From Chloroflexota bacterium (GTDB lineage Bacteria; Chloroflexota; Anaerolineae; 4572-78; J111): a stretch of 64,000 nt of DNA. The stretch is from positions 1 through 64,000 of the forward strand of contig BOKF01000042.1 of NCBI GenBank assembly GCA_016860845.1, in the 5' to 3' direction. Each line of letters starts with the position of its first letter. Positions within the stretch are counted from its first letter, which is position 1. Below the pieces are notes generated by a model, which saw nothing but the letters and a program-made list of their open reading frames with translations, did not search any database and was not told the origin of the DNA. A program made the translations under genes and the position numbers. Below are positions 11,651-19,994 of this stretch, piece by piece.

Positions 11651-12767
11651 CTAAGCTCTGGCCCCTTCACCTTCGCCAATCGTATAACGTAGATACGCTT
11701 CGATAAAGCCATCGAGCCGGCCATCCAGCACCGCTTCAGCATTGCCGACCTCGTAATCGGTGCGGTGATCTTTGACCATTTTATAGGGGTGCAGGACATA
11801 GGAGCGAATCTGGTTGCCCCAGCCGGCCTCGACGTGCTTGCCTTTGAGCCGGGCCTGTTCTTCCTCCTGCTTTTTTAGCTCGATGTCATATAAGCGCCCG
11901 CGCAGGATACGCATGGCGGTTTCCCGGTTCTGAAGCTGGCTGCGCTCGTTCTGGCAGGTGACCACAATCCCGGTCGGCAGGTGTTTGAGGCGGATCGCCG
12001 TCGAGTTTTTCTGCACGTTTTGCCCGCCGGCCCCGGCTGATTTGTAAACATCAACTTCGATGTCTTCAGGCTTGATTTCGATGTCAATATCGGTTTCAAT
12101 ATCCGGCACCACTTCGACCAGGGCAAAGGAGGTGTGGCGGCGGCTGTTGGCGTCAAAGGGCGAAATCCTGACCAGCCGATGCACGCCTCGCTCGGCTTTG
12201 AGGTAGCCGTAGGCGTATTCGCCTTCAATTTCCAGGGTTACACTCTTGAGACCGGCTTCTTCTCCCTCGGTCTGATCCACCAACGTGGCTCTGTAGCCGC
12301 CAGATTCAGCCCAGCGCAGATACATGCGCATGAGCATTTCGGTCCAATCCTGGCTTTCGGTCCCGCCGGCCCCGGCGTGGATCGAGAGCAGCGCTGCATC
12401 CTTGTCGTGCGAACCGGACAGCACCAGTTGAAATTCCAGCTTTTCCAGCAGACTCGCCAGCGAGTCCACTTCGGCGGTCAGTTCGGCCAGCAGCGAGTCG
12501 TCCTCTTCCTCTGCGGCCATCTCGAGCAGGTCAAGCGCATCTCTGCCCCGGCGATTCATGCCCTGCCAGGTTTCAACCTCCTCGCGCAATTCCGACATGC
12601 GGCGCATTTTCTCCTGCGCCCCGCGCTGGTCGTTCCAAAAATCCGGCTCACCCGACTCTTTTTCTAAGGTTTCAATCTGTTTCGCTTTGCCGGCGATGTC
12701 AAAGACGCTCCAAAATTGAACCGATCCGCTCATTCAGATCGGTAAGTCGGCTACGTAGTTCGTCCAT
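11651..12767 (-). CDS. prfB: Peptide chain release factor 2 (programmed +1 frameshift)
   Basis: Release factor 2, recognising UGA and UAA stop codons. The GGQ loop that triggers peptide release is intact (SAGAGGQNVQKNSTAIRLKH), and the codon-recognition domain precedes it. The coding sequence starts at ATG 12767, preceded by GAGGTAA, and reads 22 codons (MDELRSRLTDLNERIGSILERL) to an in-frame TGA at 12701-12699. A +1 shift on CTT-TGA-C then joins the main frame at GAC, beginning DIAGKAKQIETLEKE. The product is about 371 residues, the usual RF2 length. A GGAG sits just before the slip site, as in other prfB genes. Low RF2 should raise frameshifting, so the gene autoregulates. Confidence 0.92.
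12698..12704 (-). promoter_or_regulatory. prfB programmed frameshift site CTTTGAC
   Basis: CTT (codon 22) is followed by TGA and C, the canonical RF2 autoregulatory slip site. A Shine-Dalgarno-like GGAG lies three bases upstream of CTT, matching the position of the stimulatory element in known prfB genes. Confidence 0.9.
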
Positions 12768-12883
12768 AAATTATTACCTCTTAACTCTTGCAGAAATTTT
12801 GATAAGGGAATTGCCATCTGTAAGCCATAACCAGCATGTTTTGACGACACTCCAGGTTAATTCTTACGAAATCCAAACCGATA

Positions 12884-15800
12884 TTATAGCATCTTCTTAG
12901 CAGATTGGCGAAGTGATAACGCCAACGCAAGAGCCGATGCTACCAGCGCCCCCCCGCTGACCCACGCCCCCATCCTCACCGAACGCGGCTTAAATTCAAA
13001 CACCACCGTATGCTCCCCCGCCGGAACCTCCACGGCCCGGAACATGATATTCACCGGCAAAATTTCGATGGGATTGCCGTCAAGGGCTGCCTGCCAGCCG
13101 GGGTAGTAGGTATCGGTCAGGACCAGCCAGCCGGGTGAGGCGAGAGTAGCCACAATTTCGACTCGCTCCGGCTCGTATTTGACGATCATGGCCTGATCAT
13201 TAGCCGAAGGCTGCCCCCTAGAGACCTTTGAGGTTTCCAAAACCTCAAAGGTCTTTGCCTGGGCCACTAGAGTTTTGGCGGGGTCAAAGGCTGGATTTTG
13301 CAGCGCGGCGATAGCTTCGTCCTCAGTCTCCACTACCTCGGCTTGGTGAACGATGAAAGCGCGCGGCAGCACCGCTCGATTTTCGTAAATCTTGACATCC
13401 CCGGAGTGAACCTGCCGGTAATCGCCCTCGGTAGTCAGCAGGACCGAGCGGCTGGTAGTCGTCGGCTGGTGAATGAGACTCGCCCCGCGCAGGACAAATT
13501 GGCCGGTTGGCAGTGTGGCCGTAACCGAGATACGATTGACCCGGCGGCTGGCGGCCTGGGAGTCAGTCAAGGGATAAACGGCGATGTAATCTGCCCCGCC
13601 GGCTTCGTACGGCCAGGCCACGCCAATCTTGGCCTGGGGATGAGCAGCGGTGGCGGAGTAGACGCCTTCCGCGGTGTCGCTTCCGGCCCTTAAAATGAGG
13701 GTTATGCTGCCGCCATCGGCAAAGGCCAGGCTGACCTCGGCAACCGACACGCCGGCCGGCAAGCTGGCGGCTCCTTCCAGGTGAGAGACTAAGCCAATGG
13801 CTGTCGCCGGAAAGTCAGGGATTTCCTGACCTCCTGGCAAAGCTTCGCTTTGGACTCCTATCTCCCCTGCCCCCCTGCCCCCCTGCCCCCCTGCCGGGGC
13901 AGAAATAGTTTGGCCAGACGCCAGCCGCGCCGAAAACTGCAAGTCATAAAAAATATCGTCAATCCAAACATCAAACTGCTTGTCGGTAATGATCCAGCGG
14001 GTATTGAGCAGCGACAGCAAACGGCCCGGCGGCACAAAGCGCAGCTTTTCGCGCAGGCGGCCATCTATGGACAGGTCACCGGGGGGCAGGAACAATTTTT
14101 GTAAGGTGACAAACTGCTTGAGCGGCAGCAGTCCGCCGTCGTAGCCGTCTACGCTATACAACCCATAAACCAACGGCAGGTTAAAAAAGAGAACTTCTTT
14201 CTCTTTGGTCGCAACAATCAAGTTGTACAAAGCCTTTTCGGACAGGCTGCTGCCAAAAATTTGATTCAACTCGCGCAGGTCGCCGGGATCGTAGGTGATG
14301 CCGGACAGACTGAGGAAGCGGCCCGGCGGCGTCTGGCCGGCCGGCGGGTCGGCGGCTAATAAATAAGCGGGCGCGTTGCGCAGGGAGGAATAGGCTTGCG
14401 GGGCGGTCGGATGGTTGTAGGTGAGGCTCTGGGCGGAGAAGAAGAGTTCGGAAATGAGCACGATGAAGAGGATAATGATAGGGAGGCGTGATGCGTGATG
14501 CGTGATGCGTGATGCGTGAAACGTAAAGCGTAAAGCGTAAAGCATGATGAGGGCTAAAGCTAGCCAAGTTGTAAGGGTGAGGATGGGCGGCATTCTCCAG
14601 GCGAGCAAAACGAGTAAAAGAACGAGGGGCAAACCGACGAAAATCGCCAGCCGCCACCAGCGAGTCCGCAGCCAGCGCCACGTAGCAGCAAGCCGAGGGC
14701 GTGTTTGGGCCGGATGCAGCAGAGCATTCAGGCCAAACCCTGCCAGTATGGCAGCGGCGAAGGCGTACAGCAGCAGCCAGCGAGCCGGCACGCGGAACAG
14801 GGCAAAACCGGGAACAACGTAATAGAGCACCGGGTACGGCCAGCCCAAACTCAGCAGCAGACCGCTGCCGGCCAGCCACAGGTAGCGGCGAATTTCGGGC
14901 CGCCAGAGAGCGCACCAACTTCCCAGCAGCGCCAAAATCAACCCGCTTACCCCCACGTAGGCGACCCACTCGCCAAAGGCTTCGCCCAATACTTGCGACA
15001 AATCTAAACCCAACGGCGGCAGCAAGGTGTAGAGCAGCATGCTGGGCTGCAAGCGGAAGGAAACCGCTTCGCGCAGAGTCAACCCCTCGCTGCGAATGGA
15101 TAAACCAGACAGTTCGGCGGTGGGGAGAAGCTGAACGGCCGCCAGGGCAGCGGCGAGGAGAGCGGCGAAGGCGAGGGGGGTGAGGTGGCGAAAGAGCGAA
15201 GAAGCGAAAGAGCGAAGAGAAAATAGTGAATTGTGAATTCTGAATTGTGAATTCCATTCGCCATCCGCCATTCGCCATTCGCTGCTTCGCCAGAAGGCGT
15301 ACAGCCCCAGGCCAAATAGGGAGATGAAAACGGTCTGGGTATGTCCGGCCAGGAGAGTCAGGGCAACGGCCAGGGCTAACAACAAAAACCAGAACCAGCG
15401 GCGCTCGCGTGCCAGGCCAAAATCATAGAGCAGAAACAGGAGAGGCAGCCAGGCGGCGGCGTTGAGCTGGTTGATGTGCTCGACCTGCGCGCCCAGGTAG
15501 CCGCCGAAGGCAAAGAGGATAGCCGAGACCAACGAAGCCGGCCAGCTCAATTTCAGCGATTGGCGGGCGTAGGCCAGCATAAATCCTCCGGCCAGGGCAA
15601 TGTGCAGCCCGATGGACCAGGTCACCTGCCGGGGTGGGTCGAACCAGAGGAAAAGCCAGTTGAGCGGGTAGAACAGTCCAACCTGGCTGTTAGCCAGCAG
15701 CGGCGCGCCCATAAACAGGTGAGGGTTCCACAGGGGCAGCCGGCCCTGGCGCAGCGCCTCGCTGGCATAGGCTTTGTAGGGGTAGAAGTAGAGAAAGGTA

Positions 15801-15910
15801 TCCACGCCGGCCAGGATGAGGTTGGTCAGCAGGATTTTCCAGAAAAAGAGAAGAGTGAGGGTAATGAGGGCAATTACGGCGAGCAGGTAGGTCAGCCAGG
15901 ATCGAGTCAT
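12884..15910 (-). CDS. YfhO-family multi-spanning membrane protein
   Basis: A 1008-residue membrane protein with about a dozen transmembrane segments, a large extracytoplasmic C-terminal part and a final transmembrane helix. The motifs around DTFLYFYPYKAYASEALRQG and PLWNPHLFMGAPLLAN, and the C-terminal GWLVLTDTYYPGWQAALDG block, are typical of YfhO-type proteins (PF09586), which are GT-C-like and are linked to surface glycan modification. The substrate is not known. The start at 15910 has GGTGA just upstream. Four repeat islands interrupt the gene in frame (13222, 13864, 14486, 15187) and encode low-complexity loops such as HASRITHHASR. It follows prfB in the same orientation after a 116-base gap with no evident promoter. 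Confidence 0.75.
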   Translation of the reverse strand: MTRSWLTYLLAVIALITLTLLFFWKILLTNLILAGVDTFLYFYPYKAYASEALRQGRLPLWNPHLFMGAPLLANSQVGLFYPLNWLFLWFDPPRQVTWSIGLHIALAGGFMLAYARQSLKLSWPASLVSAILFAFGGYLGAQVEHINQLNAAAWLPLLFLLYDFGLARERRWFWFLLLALAVALTLLAGHTQTVFISLFGLGLYAFWRSSEWRMADGEWNSQFRIHNSLFSLRSFASSLFRHLTPLAFAALLAAALAAVQLLPTAELSGLSIRSEGLTLREAVSFRLQPSMLLYTLLPPLGLDLSQVLGEAFGEWVAYVGVSGLILALLGSWCALWRPEIRRYLWLAGSGLLLSLGWPYPVLYYVVPGFALFRVPARWLLLYAFAAAILAGFGLNALLHPAQTRPRLAATWRWLRTRWWRLAIFVGLPLVLLLVLLAWRMPPILTLTTWLALALIMLYALRFTFHASRITHHASRLPIIILFIVLISELFFSAQSLTYNHPTAPQAYSSLRNAPAYLLAADPPAGQTPPGRFLSLSGITYDPGDLRELNQIFGSSLSEKALYNLIVATKEKEVLFFNLPLVYGLYSVDGYDGGLLPLKQFVTLQKLFLPPGDLSIDGRLREKLRFVPPGRLLSLLNTRWIITDKQFDVWIDDIFYDLQFSARLASGQTISAPAGGQGGRGAGEIGVQSEALPGGQEIPDFPATAIGLVSHLEGAASLPAGVSVAEVSLAFADGGSITLILRAGSDTAEGVYSATAAHPQAKIGVAWPYEAGGADYIAVYPLTDSQAASRRVNRISVTATLPTGQFVLRGASLIHQPTTTSRSVLLTTEGDYRQVHSGDVKIYENRAVLPRAFIVHQAEVVETEDEAIAALQNPAFDPAKTLVAQAKTFEVLETSKVSRGQPSANDQAMIVKYEPERVEIVATLASPGWLVLTDTYYPGWQAALDGNPIEILPVNIMFRAVEVPAGEHTVVFEFKPRSVRMGAWVSGGALVASALALALSLRQSAKKML
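13222..13254. repeat. Perfect 15-bp palindrome inside the YfhO gene
   Basis: AGACCTTTGAGGTTT (13222-13236) pairs perfectly with 13240-13254 across a three-base loop. It encodes KTFEVLETSKVS in frame. The AGACCT outer bases recur in the terminator hairpin at 56098-56128, so it may be an inserted terminator-like element. Confidence 0.75.
13864..13901. repeat. CCCCCCTG 8-mer repeat inside the YfhO gene
   Basis: About four copies of CCCCCCTG lie in tandem and end in GGGGCAG, which can fold back on the C-rich units. On the minus strand it encodes a Gly/Ala/Arg-rich loop (PAGGQGGRGAGE). Confidence 0.7.
14486..14548. repeat. GCGTGAT heptamer island inside the YfhO gene
   Basis: Four exact GCGTGAT units (14486-14513) are followed by related units of the form GCGTAAA. 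The reading frame stays open and gives the peptide FHASRITHHASR in a loop between predicted membrane helices. Confidence 0.85.
15187..15291. repeat. Composite heptamer island inside the YfhO gene
   Basis: Units of GCGAAGA type, then TGAATTG/TGAATTC (four copies), then TCGCCAT type follow one another. The outer GCGAAG and CTTCGC units are mutually complementary, so the island can form a long hairpin. It is in frame and encodes a loop rich in Ser, Phe and Asn. Confidence 0.8.
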
Positions 15911-15951
15911 CTGGTCACCGCTAATCACCTTTGAAGGTAGACGGGAATTTT

Positions 15952-16016
15952 CACCACAAAGACACAGAGACACAAAGAGTTACGTTTTCCCCGTGTCTTT
16001 GTGTCTTCGTGGTTTA
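15952..16016. repeat. Inverted 8-mer island upstream of the YfhO gene
   Basis: The left arm has CACAAAGA, CACAGAGA, CACAAAGA units and the right arm GTGTCTTT, GTGTCTTC, GTGG units; they form a hairpin with an eight- to ten-base loop. It lies about 40 bases upstream of the YfhO start codon, so it would be in the leader of that transcript. Confidence 0.75.
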
Positions 16017-16095
16017 ATGGGTTCTGAGATAGTTTGGCCAAGCTAAGGATTTGGGAGATCATTGCCGCAAGTATAACACAGCCGGGGATTTGATG

Positions 16096-16600
16096 AAAAA
16101 GAAGAATCTTAGCCTTAGACTACGCCTTCACCAACTTCCGCAGGGACGAGCACGCCACCCGCGCCGCTGTGCAGACCTTTGAACACGGTTGGATGCTCTG
16201 GCTGGAAACCGATACCGTGCTCAACGTTGACCCGATCTACGTCTTCTACGAAGACAACGGCTCTTACCTCCGCTTTGGCGACCAGGTCTTGACCGACGCC
16301 CACAAGTACGCGCCGACCGACCCCGGCTTCTTCAAAGTCGGCGACCGCTTTGCCAAAGTGTACTGGGAATACATCGGCTGAGAAGGCCGGGCGCGGTTGG
16401 GCCGGGCGACCAACGAAGCCAGGGACAGCCAGGGTGCTTTCCAGGAATTTGTCAACGGCCGGATGTTCTGGGCCGGCGAATCCGACACCATCTACGTCAT
16501 CTATCGCGGCACCTACGACTTCGACCGCAACGGGCAGAGCACCTGGCAGCAGGGCTGGACGAGCTTTGAGGATAAGTTTGAGGACAGCAGCAGCCAGTAG
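16096..16600 (+). pseudogene. Remnant of a repeat-containing secreted protein, interrupted by TGA
   Basis: One frame runs from after a TGA near 16096 to 16600 with a single in-frame TGA at 16379-16381. Both sides belong together: the first part has a segment TFEHGWMLWLETDTVLNVDPI followed by YVFYEDNG, the second EFVNGRMFWAGESDTIYVIY, i.e. two copies of an FxxGxMxW-IYVxY repeat of about 70 residues. The N-terminal part of such a protein is missing and no start with a ribosome site exists in this frame. An ATG in another frame at 16093 (MKKKNLSLRLRL) looks like a signal-peptide start now out of frame. I read this as a decayed 3' gene fragment. A recoded TGA cannot be excluded but no support for one is seen. 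Confidence 0.5.
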
Positions 16601-16626
16601 CCAGTAATCAGTAGTCAGAGTTCAGA
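16594..16626. repeat. CAGTAGC-type heptamer island
   Basis: Units CAGTAGC, CAGTAAT, CAGTAGT, CAGAGTT follow in tandem. The stop codon of the 16096-16600 frame lies inside the island. Confidence 0.7.
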
Positions 16627-16714
16627 GAAATATTGAGCCTGGCAAAATGAAAAGAGTGGAGGTTGATGGTTCTTCCTCCGCTCTTTTTGATTCGGGCGGC
16701 GGTGGCGCAAAAGA

Positions 16715-18457
16715 CTACTCGTTCTTCACAATCTCATACAGCACCATCGAAGGATACCCCGCCGGATTGTAGGCGCGGGTCAACTCCTTTAACGCCAGTC
16801 CCTCTTCGGCCAGGGCCAGCCGAGCCTCGGTGTCGGACTGCCAGGAAGGGAAGGCGATCAGGTGGCCGGGTTTGGCGTTGGCCGCTAATTGCTGGGGCGA
16901 GGCCCAAACCTGCAAATCGTAGGGATAGCCCCACAGGTAAAAGCGCCAGTGCGTGCCCAGCCAGCGATGGTAGAGGGTATGGTTGGCCCCGGCGTGGCCC
17001 TGCAAGTAGGCCACAATCTGCTCGATGCCGGCCAGGGCCTGGCTGTGACTGCCCAGGGGATAGCGCCCGTTGACCGCATCCTGCACCGGGCGGGCCAGGG
17101 TCAGCATAAGCAGGGTAGCCAGAGAAAGGCCATAAATTGGGCTAATCAGGCTTCGCCAGGAGATTAAGCACAGAGGCACAGAGACACAAAGAAAATCAAA
17201 TTTAAAAAATCTTTGTTCCCCTACGTCTCTACGGTGAAAAGTTACCCAACTTTGGACAATCTGAGGTAAGATTAAGCGGGGTAGCCACAAAATCCGAGCC
17301 AGTAACAAGGCCAGGAAAGGTATCAGGCCCAACAGGTAACGATCCCACACTTGAAAAGAGAAAAGCGCGTGGCCGAGGAGGAAGGCGAGGGTGAAGAGGG
17401 CCAAGAGCCAGTCGGTGATAGACGGGAAGGTTGGAAGGTTGGAAGGTTGGAAATTCATCCCGGCCCCTAACCCCCGACCCCTGGCCCCTCTCCACAACCC
17501 GTACCCCAACAGCAGCGGCAGCCCGGCGATAAAAATTCCATTCAACAGCGGCGAAGCGGTGCCGTAGGCCAGCAGCTCGACAAACCCCCACCAGCGCTCG
17601 CCGAAGCTGGCCGCGTCGGAGGTCAGGCCGCCGTAGTTGGCAAGACTGTAAGTCAAGAAATTAGGGGCTTGAGCACGGGTGAGAGTCCAGACGAGGAGAG
17701 ACAAGAGGGTAAGGAGGGTGGACAAGATGAAGTGTGAAGCGTGATGCGTGATGCGTGATGCGTGATGCGTAAATACCCCTGGACGGGGCACAGGTCGTAA
17801 ATCGTAAATCGTAAATCGTAAATCGTAAATCGTGAGCAGTCCCAGCACGAGCAGCGCAAAAAAGAGGCCCTGTTGTTTGGTAGCTATGGCCAGCCCCAAC
17901 GCGACCCCGGCCCAGCCGGCTCGACCGTGGACGGCGGCCAGGCAGGCGGTCAAAACCAGGGCGACCATTAAAGGATCGGTGAAGGCGGTCGGCGCAAAAA
18001 GAAGGGTGAACGGGGATAAGGCTACCAGCCAGGCCGCCAGAACACCTACCCCTGGGCCGTACACCCGTCGCCCCAGCCCGAAGGTCAGGCCAACGGTGAG
18101 CGCGGTCGCCAGGAGCGAGGGTAATCGCACCGCCGCTTCGGTTGCGCCCAGCAGTTTCATTGTCCCAGCGATGACATAAATGAACAGGGGTGGCTTGTCA
18201 ATGGGCGTGACAACCAGCCAGGGGTCCGTACCACTGGTGATTTGTAAGGCCCAGGTGGCATACAGGGCTTCGTCGTGGTGAAACCGTTGGGTTGCCAGCA
18301 GGTTGGCCGGGAGCAGCACCACGCTGAACATGGCCAACCCTACGGCCGCAGCCAGCCAGCGCCACCCGAATTGAGCGAAAAGACGTGAAAAGAGAGCAGC
18401 CAGGGATCGGAGCGGCGAGGACGACGGAACAGGTGAGTTTGAGGCCGGAGGATACAT
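16715..18457 (-). CDS. GT39/ArnT-like membrane glycosyltransferase
   Basis: A membrane protein of 580 residues resembling dolichyl-phosphate-mannose mannosyltransferases and ArnT. The first extracytoplasmic loop contains the acidic motif HHDEALYATWALQI and then TPIDKPPLFIYV, both characteristic of the family active site, followed by about ten transmembrane helices. Such enzymes transfer sugars from polyprenyl-phosphate donors outside the membrane. Acceptor and donor are unknown. The start at 18457 was chosen because the longer frame runs to 18541 into the end of the preceding MFS gene. Three in-frame repeat islands (17166, 17424, 17739) lie in loops and encode peptides such as IYDLRFTIYDLR. 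Confidence 0.75.
   Translation of the reverse strand: MYPPASNSPVPSSSPLRSLAALFSRLFAQFGWRWLAAAVGLAMFSVVLLPANLLATQRFHHDEALYATWALQITSGTDPWLVVTPIDKPPLFIYVIAGTMKLLGATEAAVRLPSLLATALTVGLTFGLGRRVYGPGVGVLAAWLVALSPFTLLFAPTAFTDPLMVALVLTACLAAVHGRAGWAGVALGLAIATKQQGLFFALLVLGLLTIYDLRFTIYDLRPVPRPGVFTHHASRITHHASHFILSTLLTLLSLLVWTLTRAQAPNFLTYSLANYGGLTSDAASFGERWWGFVELLAYGTASPLLNGIFIAGLPLLLGYGLWRGARGRGLGAGMNFQPSNLPTFPSITDWLLALFTLAFLLGHALFSFQVWDRYLLGLIPFLALLLARILWLPRLILPQIVQSWVTFHRRDVGEQRFFKFDFLCVSVPLCLISWRSLISPIYGLSLATLLMLTLARPVQDAVNGRYPLGSHSQALAGIEQIVAYLQGHAGANHTLYHRWLGTHWRFYLWGYPYDLQVWASPQQLAANAKPGHLIAFPSWQSDTEARLALAEEGLALKELTRAYNPAGYPSMVLYEIVKNE
17166..17237. repeat. Inverted CACAGAGA-type island inside the glycosyltransferase gene
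   Basis: The left part has CACAGAGG, CACAGAGA, CACAAAGA units and the right part the complementary TTTGTTCCCCTACGTCTCT. It is the same kind of unit as at 15952-16016. The reading frame continues through it. Confidence 0.6.
17424..17493. repeat. GGTTGGAA and CCCCTGG-type repeats inside the glycosyltransferase gene
   Basis: Three GGTTGGAA units (17424-17452) are followed by a second series of GGCCCCTAACCCCCGACCCC type (17459-17493). Both are in frame and code for a Gly/Arg- and Asn/Pro-rich loop. Confidence 0.75.
17739..17833. repeat. GCGTGAT and CGTAAAT heptamer arrays inside the glycosyltransferase gene
   Basis: Four GCGTGAT units are separated by about 30 bases, containing a CCCC/GGGG hairpin, from five CGTAAAT units. 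The GCGTGAT unit is identical to that at 14486-14548 in the YfhO gene. Translation stays in frame (YDLRFTIYDLRP then ASRITHHAS). Confidence 0.85.
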
Positions 18458-18479
18458 CGTAAAGACTATGATTTTTAAC

Positions 18480-18506
18480 TTCGTTTCAATTCGTGAAATT
18501 CGTGAC
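18480..18506. repeat. AATTCGTG direct repeat between the glycosyltransferase and MFS genes
   Basis: Two near-exact AATTCGTG units preceded by a third, diverged copy (TTCGTTTC). It lies in the 55-base gap between the two genes. Confidence 0.5.
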
Positions 18507-18512
18507 CGGCCT

Positions 18513-19772
18513 TTAGCCCGTAACCGTCCCCTCCAAAGCAACTTTCGACCGGGTCGAGCGCAAAAAGAGAACCAGCGCCAGGGGCACCAGCGCCGCGAGC
18601 AGCCCCAGCCAGCTCATCGTAGTAAAACTGGTGGCGGCAAAGACAAACCCGCCGCCCAGGCTGCCCACCCCGGAGGCTACATTGACGACGGCGTCGGCCA
18701 GGCCCTGCACCCGGCCCTTTTCATGCGACCGTAAGATATCGGCTAACAGGGTCGAACCGGCCACAAAACAGCAGTTCCAGCCCAAGCCGAGCAAAAATAG
18801 GACGATCACCAGCCAGTAGACCTCGGCGGACAGCGGCGCCAGCAAACAGGAGGCGACCAGCAGCAGGCTGCCAATGATAATCATTTTGACCCGCCCCAGG
18901 CGGTCCACCAGCCAGCCCACCGGAAAGGACAGGCCAAACATACCCAGCGTGTGGGCCATAAACACCCAGGAAATGGCCGCGATTCCGTGGGCGTGATGAT
19001 GCATATGCACCGGGGTAATGGTCATCACCCAAACCATCGTCAATTGGCCAAAGACCATGGCCGCTACCGCCAGCTTTGCCCGCGGCTCGTTAAAAAAGAC
19101 CTCCTGGAAACTGCGTCCTTCTTGAGCTGGCAGCGTTGGGCCAGGTTCGAGCGCCGCCAATTGCCGGCCGATCTGCTGCGGATCGGGCCGCAGAAAAATG
19201 GTAATCATCACCAAAGAAATTGCCAGGAAAAGGGCAGCGGCGAACCAGGGACCGCTCAAACTCGGCGCGTTGAACCGTTCGGCGGCCACGCCGGTCCATT
19301 TGATCAGGGCCGGCCCGCTGATCGAGCCAACCGTGCCCCCCAAGACCACCAGGCTGATCGCCCGGGCCCGCTTGCTGACGATGTTCGCCTCCGCCGCCGC
19401 GTAGCGCCCCAAATCAATCACACCTTTAGCCAGCCCCATCAGCAAAACCCCGCCCAAAAAAAGCCAGAGCGACTCTTGGATAACGGCAGCACCGGCGATC
19501 AGCGCGCCCCCAATCCCAAACAGGTGGCCCACCGACAGCCCGATCCGGCGTCCAAATTGATCCATCAGCCGCCCGATTGGGTAGGCCACCAGCGCCGCCC
19601 CTACCAAAATTAAGGTTGAAGGGACTCCCGTCCACTGGCTGTTGTCGCCGGCCAATTGCACGGCGATGATCGAACTGATGGTGAAAAGCATAATCACCGA
19701 TGCCGAAAACAAACTCTGTGACACCAGCAATGCCGTGGTAATCTTTTGCCCGGCTTTTTCCAAACTACTCAT
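18513..19772 (-). CDS. MFS transporter
   Basis: A 419-residue permease with about twelve transmembrane helices. The signature in the loop after helix 2 reads GRLMDQFGRRIGL and its C-half counterpart GWLVDRLGRVKMI, the standard MFS pattern. A His-rich stretch (HMHHHAHG) lies at the start of helix 7-8. The substrate cannot be told from sequence; drug or metabolite efflux is the commonest role for such proteins. It is divergent from glcD, and a TATAAT on the minus strand (19829-19824) could serve its promoter. The glycosyltransferase gene follows 55 bases downstream. Confidence 0.85.
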   Translation of the reverse strand: MSSLEKAGQKITTALLVSQSLFSASVIMLFTISSIIAVQLAGDNSQWTGVPSTLILVGAALVAYPIGRLMDQFGRRIGLSVGHLFGIGGALIAGAAVIQESLWLFLGGVLLMGLAKGVIDLGRYAAAEANIVSKRARAISLVVLGGTVGSISGPALIKWTGVAAERFNAPSLSGPWFAAALFLAISLVMITIFLRPDPQQIGRQLAALEPGPTLPAQEGRSFQEVFFNEPRAKLAVAAMVFGQLTMVWVMTITPVHMHHHAHGIAAISWVFMAHTLGMFGLSFPVGWLVDRLGRVKMIIIGSLLLVASCLLAPLSAEVYWLVIVLFLLGLGWNCCFVAGSTLLADILRSHEKGRVQGLADAVVNVASGVGSLGGGFVFAATSFTTMSWLGLLAALVPLALVLFLRSTRSKVALEGTVTG

Positions 19773-19872
19773 CCTTGTTCCCCCCGACTTCCTTTTACGA
19801 GACAGATGCGAAGATAAAGGACTATTATACCGTGTTTGCCGATTTCCAACTATTTTCAGGGTTTCAACTTTT

Positions 19873-19901
19873 TAGACAACCCTGGCAAGAGTGTGTATAA
19901 T
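19873..19901 (+). promoter_or_regulatory. Predicted glcDEF promoter
   Basis: TAGACA (19873-19878), a 17-base spacer and a perfect TATAAT (19896-19901), about 94 bases upstream of the glcD start codon. Confidence 0.6.
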
Positions 19902-19994
19902 CATACCGTCGCGTCAGACCGTGAAACTGTCGTGACCGGTCCAAACCCTCTTTATCCCTGGCTGCACAGACAAACGCACATGGAGGCAACGCTG

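Noticed and set aside
14181..15278. 365-codon alternative frame within the YfhO gene, same strand
   Set aside because: Arg/Ser/Pro-rich and not membrane-like; the other frame has consistent transmembrane helices and family motifs.
14486..17833. Short regular repeats as a CRISPR array
   Set aside because: Units are only 7-8 bases with no spacers of constant size, and no cas genes are nearby.
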